Shown here piece by piece: positions 20,334 to 30,051 of a stretch of DNA of 64,000 nt. The notes beneath the pieces were generated by a model. That model did not search any database. It saw only the letters and a program-made list of their open reading frames with translations, and was not told the DNA's origin. A program made the translations under genes and the position numbers. The DNA comes from Staphylococcus roterodami. Its GTDB lineage: Bacteria > Bacillota > Bacilli > Staphylococcales > Staphylococcaceae. The DNA is taken from assembly GCA_022493055.1 (NCBI GenBank), contig CP092781.1, forward strand, positions 1,798,001-1,862,000. The letters are read 5' to 3'. Position 1 is the first letter of the stretch, and each line of letters begins with the position of its first letter.

Positions 20334-20954
20334 ATGTTTTCGAGGAACAACAATATTTTTGTTGATGATTTATCTGTAACAAAGGATAATTATTTAATTG
20401 CAGTTTTAAAGATGTTAGTCATATTTTTAGTTATTAATTATGGTACAGACGTCAGTATTGATCATGAGTATGTTGGATTATTCATTATATTACTAGGTGT
20501 TGTACTTCTCAAAGTTTTAAATATCAATTTGTTATCATTCAAAAAATTAAAATTCACTCATATTCTCTATATTATTTTTGGCTATTTGTTAATGTATGGG
20601 TTGGATAGCTTATATGCTATGTTCGCACCACCTACATTAAATGAAACGTTGATAGATGAAGAGTTTGAAGATATACCTTTCCACTTATCACTAATCAGCA
20701 TTGCAATAATTCCACCAATCACGGAAGAAATCATATGTCGTGGATTGATTTTACGGGTTTTATTTAGAAACCATCTTTTCTTAGGACTAATTGTATCAAG
20801 TATATTCTTCGCACTAATACATGCATCTGACACACTGATTGGTTATCTTCCTTATTTTTATTCAGGTTTAATTTTTGGCTATACTTACTTAAAAACAAAA
20901 CGATTAGAGGTACCAATTTTAATACATTTTATAAATAACCTCTTAGCTATTTAG
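20334..20954 (+). CDS. CPBP-family intramembrane metalloprotease, copy 2
   Basis: A 206-residue paralogue of the preceding gene: motif 1 PPITEEIICRG, motif 2 FFALIHAS, motif 3 HFINN. It lacks the last few C-terminal residues of copy 1. A separate promoter is likely (TATAAT near 20273) since 184 bases separate the two, and a terminator follows at 21101. The target is unknown. Confidence 0.83.
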   Translation: MFSRNNNIFVDDLSVTKDNYLIAVLKMLVIFLVINYGTDVSIDHEYVGLFIILLGVVLLKVLNINLLSFKKLKFTHILYIIFGYLLMYGLDSLYAMFAPPTLNETLIDEEFEDIPFHLSLISIAIIPPITEEIICRGLILRVLFRNHLFLGLIVSSIFFALIHASDTLIGYLPYFYSGLIFGYTYLKTKRLEVPILIHFINNLLAI

Positions 20955-21100
20955 CATTAAAGTCATTCAGCTTCACTATATGATTAATCATTATTCATTT
21001 TGAAAATTGCAACGTGACACTAAAATTATAACAATACAATAAATAGATAACTTTTCATTTGTTATTGGACATTTACTTTTCGGAATTATATAAATACAAC

Positions 21101-21138
21101 AAAGCCACACGCCGGACTTAAATAGGTGTGTGGTTTTC
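21101..21138 (+). terminator. terminator after CPBP copy 2
   Basis: AAAGCCACAC pairs with GTGTGTGGTTTT across a 15-base loop and is followed by T residues. Confidence 0.65.
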
Positions 21139-21189
21139 TTAATTTATTGTTTAACTATTTATGTGTGGCTCCAATTACATATCAATTAA

Positions 21190-21226
21190 AAACCCCCAAA
21201 AGCACAATGCTTATGAGGGTTTAAAT
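21190..21226 (-). terminator. terminator of transaldolase
   Basis: On the minus strand AACCCTC pairs with GGGGGTT, followed by TTTAA; it is 14 bases past the transaldolase stop. Confidence 0.8.
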
Positions 21227-21236
21227 GTATTTTAAA

Positions 21237-21950
21237 TTATAAAATTGAAAGTCCTGAACTTTGAATATCTTTTGCAAAGCCTTTAACAGTATCTACTGGT
21301 AATTCATTAATGTCGCGACCTAAGTTTGTGTTCACTTTTTTAACAACATCTGCTGGACATGTAATAATATCTGCACCAATTTCATCAGCTTGAATGACAT
21401 TAAATAATTCACGACAACTTGCCCATAATAACTTAACGCCTTCTTTGCTGTGTGTCACTTCCACCGCTTCTTTCATCAATGGCAATGGATCTACGCCTGT
21501 ATCAGCAATTCTTCCTGCAAATACTGAAACATATGTTGGTACGCCTTCAGTTACTGCTTCTGTAATTTCTTTAACTTGTTCGATAGTATATACAGCAGTT
21601 ACATTTAATCTTACATTGTCAGCTGAAAGTTTTTTAATTAATGGAATTGTTGATTCACCTTTTGTATTAACAATTGGAATTTTAACGAAAACATTGTCAC
21701 CATATTGTTTTAAAATAGCTGCTTCTTTTTCCATAGTTTCTAAATCATCAGCAAATACTTCGAATGAAATAGATGCATCTGGAATTTCTTTCACAGCTTC
21801 TTCAGCAAATGCTTTATAATCTGTAACACCCGCTTTTGCCATTAAACTTGGATTAGTAGTAAAACCATCCACTTGCTTGTTTTTATAAGCTGCTTTCATT
21901 TCTTCAATATCTGCACCATCTGCAAATACTTCAACATTTAGTTTAGCCAT
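21237..21950 (-). CDS. tal: transaldolase (small Fsa/TalC-like subfamily)
   Basis: A 237-residue TIM-barrel enzyme of the non-oxidative pentose phosphate pathway. The Schiff-base lysine lies in VFVKIPIVN, with DGFTTNPSLMAKAG at the N-terminus and SVFAGRIADTG in the centre. The length places it in the short transaldolase-like group rather than the classical TalB size. Strong AAGGAGG at the start; monocistronic. Confidence 0.92.
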   Translation of the reverse strand: MAKLNVEVFADGADIEEMKAAYKNKQVDGFTTNPSLMAKAGVTDYKAFAEEAVKEIPDASISFEVFADDLETMEKEAAILKQYGDNVFVKIPIVNTKGESTIPLIKKLSADNVRLNVTAVYTIEQVKEITEAVTEGVPTYVSVFAGRIADTGVDPLPLMKEAVEVTHSKEGVKLLWASCRELFNVIQADEIGADIITCPADVVKKVNTNLGRDINELPVDTVKGFAKDIQSSGLSIL

Positions 21951-22208
21951 ATAATATAGCCTCCTTGGTTCTTATTAAAATTTTAACAACATCTGCATGT
22001 CTTTTTCTTACAACCATTTGTATAAAATGATTTTTATTTCTTTGTTATATAAAACATTTATATCACGCTTTTATAATATATAGCTAATTTTTTGCCTAGA
22101 AAATGAATAAATTACTTTTGCAACATTGTGTCAAGATAGTATTTAAACTATTGTTTTATGGTCGTTTATGATACGATATGTAAATGATAATCATCCAGGA
22201 GGTCAAGC

Positions 22209-22511
22209 ATGTCTCGTTCAAAAAAACACTTTTACTTATCTAGCTTAATGATTATTTTAAGCTTTTTCTTTAATACAAATAATGTTTTTCTAAGTGGACT
22301 TTTTAATTCATTCATAAAATTAATATTCTTCTGTAGTATTGTTAATTCAATTATTCTTATTTTGGCGATTATTTTTGCGGATCGTTCAATAAAAGCATTA
22401 AAACCTGATGCTGATTGGATTAGAGTTGCTAGTAAAAGTTTACCATGGATTATTTTAATTGTAATTTTAGTTCATATTTTTTCAATCGTTCATACATTTG
22501 GTTTAATTTAA
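22209..22511 (+). CDS. small membrane protein, unknown
   Basis: A 100-residue protein with three likely transmembrane helices (about 10-25, 33-55, 76-95) separated by a short charged loop ADRSIKALKPDADW. AGGAGG lies eight bases before the ATG. No family recognised. It lies upstream of the fluoride channel genes, with a 245-base gap. Confidence 0.6.
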   Translation: MSRSKKHFYLSSLMIILSFFFNTNNVFLSGLFNSFIKLIFFCSIVNSIILILAIIFADRSIKALKPDADWIRVASKSLPWIILIVILVHIFSIVHTFGLI

Positions 22512-22755
22512 GTCAAATCACCAAAGCATTTATTTGAATGTAGATTGTTAAATTTATTTACACATCAGATTAAATACCATTGGCTATATCAAAATGCCAA
22601 TGCTTCATAAAAACTATACATCATTTCTGTATAGTCATAGACAGCATGATCTAACTATATTGAGGTTTGGCAATTACGTGATTTTTTATAATCGCAACAT
22701 TGTCAAAACCTCGTTTTTGATTAAAGATAAAGCTTTATCATTCGAGGTGAATCAA

Positions 22756-23121
22756 TTGCAATATGTATATATTTTTATAGGTGGCGCTTTAGGTGCGCTT
22801 ATACGTTATCTAATTTCATTTCTAAATGTATCTGGTACATTTCCTGTTGGTACTTTTGTTGCGAATTTAATAGGCGCTTTTGTTATGGGATTTTTAACTA
22901 CTTTATCCATTGCTTTTTTAAAAAATCGTCCAACATTAAAGAAAGCAATTACAACAGGATTTTTAGGTGCATTAACAACTTTTTCAACATTTCAAATAGA
23001 ATTAGTACATATGTTTGAACATCAGCAATTTGTAACATTGCTATTATATGCCGTAACAAGTTATGTGCTAGGGATCTTATTATGTCACTGTGGTATGAAA
23101 ATTGGAGGTGCCATTTCATGA
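22756..23121 (+). CDS. crcB1: fluoride channel subunit 1 (Fluc/CrcB)
   Basis: A 121-residue four-helix membrane protein. Signatures are [14 protein letters not shown], the [15 protein letters not shown] segment with the pore asparagine, and [17 protein letters not shown]. Fluc channels let F- leave the cell. The start is the TTG at 22756 with GAGGTG eight bases upstream; the longer ATG frame from 22594 lacks a site. The stop overlaps crcB2 (ATGA), indicating a heterodimeric channel pair. Confidence 0.93.
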   Translation: MQYVYIFIGGALGALIRYLISFLNVSGTFPVGTFVANLIGAFVMGFLTTLSIAFLKNRPTLKKAITTGFLGALTTFSTFQIELVHMFEHQQFVTLLLYAVTSYVLGILLCHCGMKIGGAIS

Positions 23122-23471
23122 TAGCTACATTATTAGTTATGATTGGTGGTGGCTTTGGTGCAGTTGTTAGAGGTGCATTAACAGATTATTGTAATGCTAA
23201 ATTCACATCACAATTACCAATCCCAACACTTATTGTTAACCTCATTGGTAGCTTTCTCATCGGGCTAATAATGGGAATGGCAATTTCAAATACGTGGTTA
23301 CCTGCTCTTTTGGTCACAGGATTTTTAGGTGGACTTACAACTTTTTCAACGTTAGCAAAAGAGCTTACATTAATGATGACGCCTAAGCTTAAGTTAACAC
23401 ATTTTATCAATTATTCACTTTTACAATTCATTATAGGATTTATTGCTTGTTATATCGGCTTTCATATTTAA
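23118..23471 (+). CDS. crcB2: fluoride channel subunit 2 (Fluc/CrcB)
   Basis: A 117-residue paralogue of the preceding subunit, with [30 protein letters not shown] and [17 protein letters not shown]. The ATG at 23118 overlaps the crcB1 stop and has GGAGGTG upstream. Two dissimilar subunits in tandem are typical of Gram-positive heterodimeric Fluc channels. I saw no convincing fluoride riboswitch upstream of the pair. Confidence 0.93.
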   Translation: MIATLLVMIGGGFGAVVRGALTDYCNAKFTSQLPIPTLIVNLIGSFLIGLIMGMAISNTWLPALLVTGFLGGLTTFSTLAKELTLMMTPKLKLTHFINYSLLQFIIGFIACYIGFHI

Positions 23472-23527
23472 AAAATGCTTTATTCAGTAAAATGGTATGC
23501 ACACACCAAACTGAATAAAGCATTTTT
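23471..23527. terminator. terminator after crcB2
   Basis: AAAAATGCTTTATTCAG pairs perfectly with CTGAATAAAGCATTTTT across a 23-base loop. Confidence 0.88.
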
Positions 23528-23749
23528 AATTTTCATACAAATTTTTAGTCCCTGGATAATGCCTACCATTATTAAACAATCATTATTACCGTTTAAAAAC
23601 TGCGAACATCAATCAATGCTCCAAACTAGTCGAACATAAAACAGGCTGGGACATAAATCCCTAAAAAAACAGCAGTAAGATAATTTTCAATTAGAAAATA
23701 TCTTACTGCTGTTCTATATTTATACAATACTTCGTATTGAATGGCTTCG

Positions 23750-23895
23750 CTATGCCCGTCTGGCACATAATTGTAAAATTCTATAAATAGAATTTTTGAT
23801 GACGGGTCCCTTCCTAGGATGCCGTCTCAGCCACCCCAACCGGCACATTGTTGTAAGCTGACTATATGTCAGCTTCTGTGTTGGGGCCCCTGTCT
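23750..23895. repeat. STAR-like GC-rich repeat block
   Basis: Contains TGTGTTGGGGCCCC (ends 23890), matching the core signature of S. aureus STAR repeats, plus two hairpin units (AATTCTATAAATAGAATT; AAGCTGACTATATGTCAGCTT), each followed by a GGGxCCC motif. Absent from the otherwise similar block at 7375-7480. Confidence 0.65.
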
Positions 23896-24093
23896 TCGAC
23901 TGGCACTGCTCCCTCAGGAGTCTCGCCATTAATACTACGTATTAACAAGTAATTTTACTTTTAAATACTTTAAAAAATAAGACACTTTGCCCAACTTGCA
24001 CATAAATGTATAATTCAATAATTTGAATTTTATGTGTTGGGTCCCTTCGTATAATTTAATAAATACCACTAAACTAAATTAACGAGGTGCCTT

Positions 24094-24441
24094 ATGTATA
24101 AAAATTATAACATGACCCAACTTACACTACCAATAAAAACTTCTGTTAGAATTCCTCAAATTGATATTTCGCGATATGTTAATGAAATTGTTGAAACGAT
24201 ACCTGATAGTGAATTCGATGAATTCAGACACCATCGTGGCGCAACATCTTATCATCCAAAAATGATGTTAAAAATTATCTTATATGCATACACTCAATCT
24301 GTATTTTCTGGTCGTAGAATAGAGAAACTACTTCATGACAGTATTCGAATGATGTGGTTAGCTCAAAATCAAACACCTTCTTATAAAACTATTAATCGTT
24401 TTAGAGTAAATCCTAATACTGATGCGAGCTTGGGACATTGA
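24094..24441 (+). pseudogene. IS1182-family transposase, N-terminal fragment
   Basis: The first 110 residues are intact (MYKNYNMTQLTLPIKTSVRI, then the N-terminal domain with HHRGATSYHPKMMLKIILYA) behind a proper ACGAGGTG ribosome site. The frame then runs into IS-end sequence and stops at SLGH. The DDE catalytic domain is missing. Nearly identical to the remnant at 7514. Confidence 0.9.
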
Positions 24442-24487
24442 GTTCTAATAATTCGTCTAACCATTGCAAAACTTGAATGGTTTTAAC

Positions 24488-25321
24488 TTAGCCTTCAAAT
24501 GTTTTTGGATCAGGTCCAATTCTTCTATCTTGATTCAAAGCATCGATTCGCTTCATTTGCTCATCTGTTAAATTGAAATCGAATATATTTATGTTTTCAG
24601 TAATTCTTTCAGGTGTGACAGATTTAGGTATCGTTACTACACCATGCTGTATGTTCCATCTTATAACTACTTGTGGCGCTGATTTCCCTAATTCTTTAGC
24701 AATCTCTTTAATTGTTTCATCATCTAATATTTGTGCATTCATCAATGGTGACCAAGATTCCATCACAATATGTTGCGCTTCCAAGTATAATTTCAATTTA
24801 TGTTGTGTTAAATATGGATGAAATTCAACTTGATTAATAACCGGCTTGATTGACACTTGTGCCAACAACGCCTCCAAATGATCAGGTTCAAAATTGCTAA
24901 CGCCAATATTTCTTACTTCATTATTTTTATATAAATCTTCCATACCTTTCCACGTATCAACCATAACGGCTTCGTTCGTACCTGGCCAATGTACTAAGTA
25001 TAAATCTAAATATGTTAAACCGAGGCGTGTTAAACTAGCGTGATAAGCATTGGCAACATTTTCTCTACCAAAATCTTCAAAATATAATTTTGAAGTAATA
25101 AATAAGTCCTCCCTACTTAATCCAGTTGATTCCAATCCAGCACGAATACCTGCTCCAACTTGCTCTTCATTCCCATATACTTTTGCAGTATCAATGCTAC
25201 GATATCCTTGCTCAATTGCATGTTTAACACTTTTCATGCAATTTTCATCATTTTCAACACGAAAAGTTCCTAAACCAATTTGTGGCATTTTGTTCCCGTT
25301 ATAAAATCGTTTAACCTCCAT
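24488..25321 (-). CDS. aldo/keto reductase
   Basis: A 277-residue NADPH-dependent aldo/keto reductase of the AKR5 (2,5-diketo-D-gluconate reductase-like) type. The catalytic tetrad can be placed as Asp in RSIDTAKVYGNE, Tyr in the same motif, Lys in ITSKLYFEDF and His in LVHWPGT. The cofactor-binding end reads IPKSVTPERITENINIFDF. AGAGGCG lies before the ATG. The physiological substrate is unknown; the 3' flank is IS debris. Confidence 0.9.
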   Translation of the reverse strand: MEVKRFYNGNKMPQIGLGTFRVENDENCMKSVKHAIEQGYRSIDTAKVYGNEEQVGAGIRAGLESTGLSREDLFITSKLYFEDFGRENVANAYHASLTRLGLTYLDLYLVHWPGTNEAVMVDTWKGMEDLYKNNEVRNIGVSNFEPDHLEALLAQVSIKPVINQVEFHPYLTQHKLKLYLEAQHIVMESWSPLMNAQILDDETIKEIAKELGKSAPQVVIRWNIQHGVVTIPKSVTPERITENINIFDFNLTDEQMKRIDALNQDRRIGPDPKTFEG

Positions 25322-25462
25322 TAATATCGCCTCTCTTTTATGATGTATTATACTCTGTTATCATAACAAATCTAACTTCACTCATTCATTTAAAAACACT
25401 TTTGGTGATCAACCACTAAAATTCTAGTTATATCACTTTAATATTAGTCAAAGTGCAAAGGT

Positions 25463-25583
25463 AATTCTTTTTAATATATGATCCAATATAAAACTTTGTC
25501 GCACGTATAACTCAATTCTTTTTAATGTATGACACTACACAACAATTTGTCGCACGTAAAACTCAATGCCTTTTAATGTATAA
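25463..25583. repeat. 51-base tandem repeat, about 2.4 copies
   Basis: The unit reads ATTCTTTTTAATGTATGA, then a variable stretch, then TTTGTCGCACGTA and AACTCA. GTCGCACGTA recurs at 25498 and 25549. It lies between the aldo/keto reductase and the NERD-like gene and looks like an intergenic VNTR. Confidence 0.85.
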
Positions 25584-25593
25584 CAAAATAAAA

Positions 25594-25629
25594 AAGCTGA
25601 GGTAACAACTATATAGTCATCACTTCAGC
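25594..25629 (-). terminator. terminator of the NERD-like gene
   Basis: On the minus strand GCTGAAGTGATGACTA pairs with the complement ending TTACCTCAGC and is followed by TTTTTTATTTT. Confidence 0.82.
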
Positions 25630-25636
25630 CTAACAT

Positions 25637-26545
25637 TTAATTGAATGATTCGATTTTATCCATCATTTGTTGTAAGTCTTCAACATTGTATTGAATACGA
25701 CCATGGAATACAAATTTGTTAAAGAATTCATCTAATTGTTCTGCACCAACAAGTACTTTTACAGCGCTATTTTGATTATAATTTGAAATCGTTACGTCAC
25801 CTTCATTTTTAGGATTGAAGTATAAAATTGAAGTTGGCGTATATTTGGCACCCAATTCTTTTTGTAAGTCTTCAGCTAATTGTTTAATTGCCTCAATTTG
25901 ATCTGAATAATTCACAAATGATAATGAACGTTTGTCATCATTTTGATCCATAACAATAGTTTGCGGTCTAGATTTATCTAAATCTAATGTATCAAATACT
26001 TGTTCCATTGGTGGTAAATCTTTAAATTGACCGCCACTGATACCATTATATACATGACCTTTCAACAATTGGGAATCAATAATATATAGTCCAGTTCTAG
26101 TTAATACTAAATGACTAATGCGTTCAATATTATTAAAGCCATCCTTTGGTAAAAAGATATTTGCCATAATGTGCATATCTTCTGGTCGAATTCGCTTTTC
26201 TTTAACTAATCTTTCACGAATGCCAATTAATCTCATGTCCGTTACATATTCACTATGATTTTTCGAGAACAATTTTAATGCATCAATCTCACGGTCTTTT
26301 GTACTAACCATGTGGTTGTAATCTTCTTGTTGTTTCGTAATTGTCTTCTTATTCTGAATACGCTCTTTTTCTAAAGCTTCTTCATGAGACTTTTTAATGT
26401 TTTGTTCTTGTTGTTCATACTTTTCTTCTGTTTGTCGCTTAACTTTTTTCTTACTGCCTAATGCAATTAAGAAAAGGACAAAAAAGATTAATGCAATAAC
26501 TACTGCAGTAATGAGTCCAATGACTACTGGTGAAGATAAATCCAT
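25637..26545 (-). CDS. membrane-anchored coiled-coil protein with NERD-like domain
   Basis: About 302 residues: one N-terminal transmembrane helix (9-30), a charged coiled coil (35-95, many K/E/Q), then a domain with HLVLTRTGLYIIDSQLLKGHVYNGISGG. That pattern resembles the NERD nuclease-related domain; the catalytic acidic and lysine residues are only partly visible, so nuclease activity is uncertain. The ATG at 26545 (AAAGGAG upstream) is preferred over the GTG one codon before. Downstream of and parallel to metK, but with a 104-base gap. Confidence 0.65.
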   Translation of the reverse strand: MDLSSPVVIGLITAVVIALIFFVLFLIALGSKKKVKRQTEEKYEQQEQNIKKSHEEALEKERIQNKKTITKQQEDYNHMVSTKDREIDALKLFSKNHSEYVTDMRLIGIRERLVKEKRIRPEDMHIMANIFLPKDGFNNIERISHLVLTRTGLYIIDSQLLKGHVYNGISGGQFKDLPPMEQVFDTLDLDKSRPQTIVMDQNDDKRSLSFVNYSDQIEAIKQLAEDLQKELGAKYTPTSILYFNPKNEGDVTISNYNQNSAVKVLVGAEQLDEFFNKFVFHGRIQYNVEDLQQMMDKIESFN

Positions 26546-26669
26546 CACAACAACGCTCCTTTATAATATATGAATAACTTTAATTATAATAGAAAAGCTA
26601 AAGATTTTCGATACATAATATCATTTATATACCGAAAATCTATTAATTAGCCTTATTTAGTTCGAATCA

Positions 26670-27863
26670 TTATTTAACTGCGTCTTTTAATTCTTCTACT
26701 TTATCTAATTTTTCCCATGGGAATAATACATCTGTACGTCCAAAATGACCGTATGCAGCAGTTTGTTTATAAATTGGTTGTTTCAAATCAAGCATTTTAA
26801 TAATGCCAGCCGGTCTTAAGTCAAAGTGCTTTCTTACTGCTTCAACAAGTTGACTTTCAGAAACCTTTCCAGTTCCAAATGTATCAATTGCAATTGAAAC
26901 TGGCTCTGCAACACCAATGGCATATGCTAATTGAACTTCACATTGATCTGCTAAGCCCGCTGCAACTATATTTTTAGCAACATAACGTGCAGCATATGCA
27001 GCTGAACGGTCTACTTTTGTTGGATCCTTACCACTAAAGCAACCACCACCATGACGTGCATAGCCTCCATAAGTATCAACTATAATTTTACGGCCTGTTA
27101 ATCCAGCATCACCTTGAGGTCCACCGATTACAAAACGTCCTGTTGGGTTGATGTAAAATTTAGTTTGTTCATTAATCAAGTTTTCAGGAACAGTAGGATA
27201 AATGACATGTGCTTTAATGTCTTCTTGAATTTGCTCTAACGTCACATCTTCCGCATGTTGTGTTGAAACAACAATCGTATCAATACGTACTGGATTATCA
27301 TTTTCATCATATTCAACAGTAACTTGAACTTTACCATCTGGTCGTAAATAGTTTAATGTACCATCTTTACGAACATCTGATAAACGTTTAGCTAATTGAT
27401 GTGATAGATAGATAGCTAAAGGCATATACGTTTCTGTTTCGTTTGTTGCATAACCAAACATTAAACCTTGGTCACCTGCACCAGTAGCTTCAATCTCTTC
27501 TTCACTATCTTTGTCACGATATTCTAACGCTTTATCCACACCTTGCGCAATGTCAGGTGATTGTTCATCAATCGCAGTTAAAATTGCCATTGTTTCATAA
27601 TCATAGCCATATTTTGCTCTTGTGTATCCAATTTCTTTAATTGTTTCTCTAACAACTTTCGGAATATCAACATATGTTGTTGTAGAAATTTCGCCGGCGA
27701 TTAATGCCATTCCTGTTGTAACTGTTGTTTCACAAGCTACACGTGCATTTGGGTCGTCTTTTAAAATAGCATCTAATATTGCATCTGACACTTGGTCAGC
27801 GATTTTATCTGGGTGTCCTTCTGTAACAGACTCTGAAGTAAATAATCGTTTGTTATTTAACAT
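26670..27863 (-). CDS. metK: S-adenosylmethionine synthase
   Basis: Makes SAM from methionine and ATP. The 397-residue protein shows the methionine/ATP signature [20 protein letters not shown], the hexapeptide GAGDQG and the P-loop-like [17 protein letters not shown]. The start is the ATG at 27863 with AAAGGAG upstream; the longer frame to 27965 would run into the riboswitch terminator. Controlled by the SAM-I riboswitch just upstream, so the product limits its own synthesis. Confidence 0.98.
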   Translation of the reverse strand: MLNNKRLFTSESVTEGHPDKIADQVSDAILDAILKDDPNARVACETTVTTGMALIAGEISTTTYVDIPKVVRETIKEIGYTRAKYGYDYETMAILTAIDEQSPDIAQGVDKALEYRDKDSEEEIEATGAGDQGLMFGYATNETETYMPLAIYLSHQLAKRLSDVRKDGTLNYLRPDGKVQVTVEYDENDNPVRIDTIVVSTQHAEDVTLEQIQEDIKAHVIYPTVPENLINEQTKFYINPTGRFVIGGPQGDAGLTGRKIIVDTYGGYARHGGGCFSGKDPTKVDRSAAYAARYVAKNIVAAGLADQCEVQLAYAIGVAEPVSIAIDTFGTGKVSESQLVEAVRKHFDLRPAGIIKMLDLKQPIYKQTAAYGHFGRTDVLFPWEKLDKVEELKDAVK

Positions 27864-27914
27864 AGTTTGCTCCTTTAAATTTATATTACGAAAATTCTCT
27901 CTCTGTGAGCTAAA

Positions 27915-28082
27915 TAAAAAAGGCCTTCTAACTATAAGTATAGAGAGAAGGCCTAATACGTCCATTCGCTCTTATCGTTCAGACCTATTTGTCTGCAAAC
28001 GGTTTGGCACCTTTCTTTTATAAAAAAGAGGTTGCTGGGTTTCATTGGGTCCATGTCCCTCCACCACTCAGGATAAGAGAAT
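27915..28082 (-). promoter_or_regulatory. SAM-I riboswitch (S-box) of metK with terminator
   Basis: On the minus strand: TCTTATCCTGAGTGGTGGAG, GGACATGGACCC, GAAACCCAGCAACC, then AAGGTGCCAAACC and the closing GATAAGAG pairing with CTCTTATC (P1). The expression platform is the stem AGGCCTTCT / AGAAGGCCT with a T run (27917-27954). Confidence 0.97.
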
Positions 28083-28189
28083 CCGTTAAAAATAATACTA
28101 CCTAATTAATGAATTAATGTCAATTTTTGATAAATAAATTTACAGTAAAATATTGTAGATTAATTATGTTAATGTGTTATACTAATTAA

Positions 28190-28205
28190 ATGTAAAGGCT
28201 TACAT
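28190..28205. promoter_or_regulatory. cre-like palindrome before pckA
   Basis: ATGTAAAGGCTTACAT is symmetric around its centre and differs from the cre consensus WTGNNARCGNWWWCAW only at one central C (G here). It lies between a TATACT -10 (28178-28183) and the pckA ribosome site. Confidence 0.5.
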
Positions 28206-28233
28206 TTAAACTATCGCTTTGGAGGGATTTAGG

Positions 28234-29826
28234 ATGTCAGTAGACACATACACTGAAACAACTAAAATTGACAAATTATTGAAAAAACCAACGTCACATT
28301 TTCAGCTTTCGACGACACAACTTTATAATAAAATTTTAGATAATAAGGAAGGCGTATTAACAGAACTTGGAGCTGTTAATGCAAGCACTGGTAAATACAC
28401 TGGTCGCTCGCCTAAAGACAAATTTTTTGTCTCAGAACCTTCATATAGAGATAACATCGACTGGGGAGATATCAATCAACCTATCGATGAAGAAACTTTC
28501 TTAAAGTTATACCATAAAGTATTAGACTATTTAGATAAAAAAGATGAGTTATATGTTTTCAAAGGATACGCAGGTAGCGATAAAGATACAATGTTAAAAT
28601 TGACAGTCATCAATGAATTAGCTTGGCATAATTTATTTGCTAAAAATATGTTTATCCGACCTGAATCAAAAGAAGAAGCTACAAAGATTAAACCAAACTT
28701 CACTATCGTTTCTGCCCCACATTTTAAAGCAGATCCAGAAGTAGATGGTACTAAATCTGAAACATTTGTCATTATTTCATTTAAACATAAAGTCATTTTA
28801 ATCGGTGGTACTGAATACGCTGGCGAAATGAAAAAAGGTATTTTCTCTGTAATGAATTACTTATTACCGATGCAAGATATTATGAGCATGCATTGTTCAG
28901 CAAATGTTGGTGAAAAAGGCGATGTAGCTTTATTCTTCGGTCTATCTGGTACTGGTAAAACAACATTATCAGCTGACCCACATCGTAAATTAATCGGTGA
29001 TGATGAACACGGATGGAATAAAAACGGCGTATTTAATATTGAAGGCGGCTGCTATGCAAAAGCAATCAATCTTTCCAAAGAAAAAGAACCACAGATCTTT
29101 GACGCAATCAAATATGGTGCAATTTTAGAGAATACTGTCGTGGCTGAGGACGGTTCAGTAGACTTCGAAGACAATCGCTACACTGAAAATACTCGTGCGG
29201 CTTATCCAATTAATCATATAGATAACATTGTCGTACCATCAAAAGCGGCACATCCAAATACAATCATTTTCTTAACTGCAGATGCATTTGGTGTCATTCC
29301 ACCAATTTCAAAATTAAATAAAGATCAAGCTATGTATCACTTCTTAAGTGGTTTCACTTCTAAATTAGCTGGTACAGAGCGTGGTGTTACAGAACCTGAA
29401 CCATCATTCTCAACATGTTTCGGTGCACCTTTCTTCCCGTTACATCCTACTGTTTATGCGGACCTACTAGGTGAATTAATTGATCAGCATGACGTTGATG
29501 TATATCTAGTTAACACTGGATGGACTGGTGGGAAATATGGTATCGGACGTAGAATCAGCTTACATTACACACGCCAAATGGTAAATCAAGCTATTTCAGG
29601 TAAGTTGAAAAATGCTGAATATACAAAAGATAGTACGTTTGGTTTAAGCATTCCTGTAGAAATTGAAGATGTTCCTAAGACAATTTTAAATCCAATTAAT
29701 GCTTGGAGCGACAAAGAGAAATATAAAGCACAAGCAGAAGATTTAATTCAACGTTTTGAAAAGAATTTTGAAAAATTCGGTAAGAAAGTTGAACATATTG
29801 CTGAAAAAGGTAGCTTCAACAAATAA
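28234..29826 (+). CDS. pckA: phosphoenolpyruvate carboxykinase (ATP)
   Basis: Converts oxaloacetate and ATP to PEP, CO2 and ADP: the gateway of gluconeogenesis. The 530-residue protein has the kinase-1a P-loop [13 protein letters not shown], kinase-2 motif IGDDEHGW and the PEPCK segment TGRSPKDKF near the N-terminus. The start is the ATG at 28234 with GGAGGG seven bases upstream. Divergent from metK. A cre-like palindrome precedes it, in keeping with glucose repression of this gene. Confidence 0.98.
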   Translation: MSVDTYTETTKIDKLLKKPTSHFQLSTTQLYNKILDNKEGVLTELGAVNASTGKYTGRSPKDKFFVSEPSYRDNIDWGDINQPIDEETFLKLYHKVLDYLDKKDELYVFKGYAGSDKDTMLKLTVINELAWHNLFAKNMFIRPESKEEATKIKPNFTIVSAPHFKADPEVDGTKSETFVIISFKHKVILIGGTEYAGEMKKGIFSVMNYLLPMQDIMSMHCSANVGEKGDVALFFGLSGTGKTTLSADPHRKLIGDDEHGWNKNGVFNIEGGCYAKAINLSKEKEPQIFDAIKYGAILENTVVAEDGSVDFEDNRYTENTRAAYPINHIDNIVVPSKAAHPNTIIFLTADAFGVIPPISKLNKDQAMYHFLSGFTSKLAGTERGVTEPEPSFSTCFGAPFFPLHPTVYADLLGELIDQHDVDVYLVNTGWTGGKYGIGRRISLHYTRQMVNQAISGKLKNAEYTKDSTFGLSIPVEIEDVPKTILNPINAWSDKEKYKAQAEDLIQRFEKNFEKFGKKVEHIAEKGSFNK

Positions 29827-29843
29827 AATTGAATACTAATCAA

Positions 29844-29884
29844 AGAGCCAACCGCTGTTATTAGAAACAATGGTTGGCTCGTTA
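29844..29884 (+). terminator. terminator of pckA
   Basis: AGAGCCAACC pairs with GGTTGGCTC across an 18-base loop, followed by GTTATTT. Confidence 0.82.
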
Positions 29885-30051
29885 TTTATGTTAATAAAAT
29901 TTTAAATTTTTGTTGTGTATCGTGACAATCGCTGTTCTAGTCAAGAATAATAAAATTATTCGCCTTATATGACTTGATTTATTTTTCCACGATTGTATCG
30001 CACACTTCTAGAAATCCAATTTTAAGAAGACAATATTATCACGCATTACAA

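Larger units (their letters stand above)
23641..24446 (+). mobile_element. second IS1182-like remnant with STAR-like insert
   Basis: It repeats the left end of the element at 7278 (GGCTGGGACATAAATCCC, hairpin 23668-23713, then the conserved block to 23990). Two extra segments absent from the first copy are inserted, one carrying the STAR-type signature. It retains the intact transposase start region. At 24427 the sequence switches to GAGCTTGGGACATTGAGTTC, which reads like the complement of the IS right end, so the element has collapsed. Confidence 0.75.

Noticed and set aside
22520..22755. Possible fluoride riboswitch before crcB1
   Set aside because: I looked for the conserved crcB motif and found only an inverted repeat (AGGTTTGGCAAT / ATTGTCAAAACCT) that does not fit the consensus.
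22594..22755. ATG-started extension of crcB1
   Set aside because: Adds 54 residues unlike any Fluc protein; the TTG at 22756 with GAGGTG gives the family length.
25463..25583. CRISPR-like array
   Set aside because: Repeats are 51-base tandem units without constant repeat/variable spacer structure, and no cas genes are present in the window.
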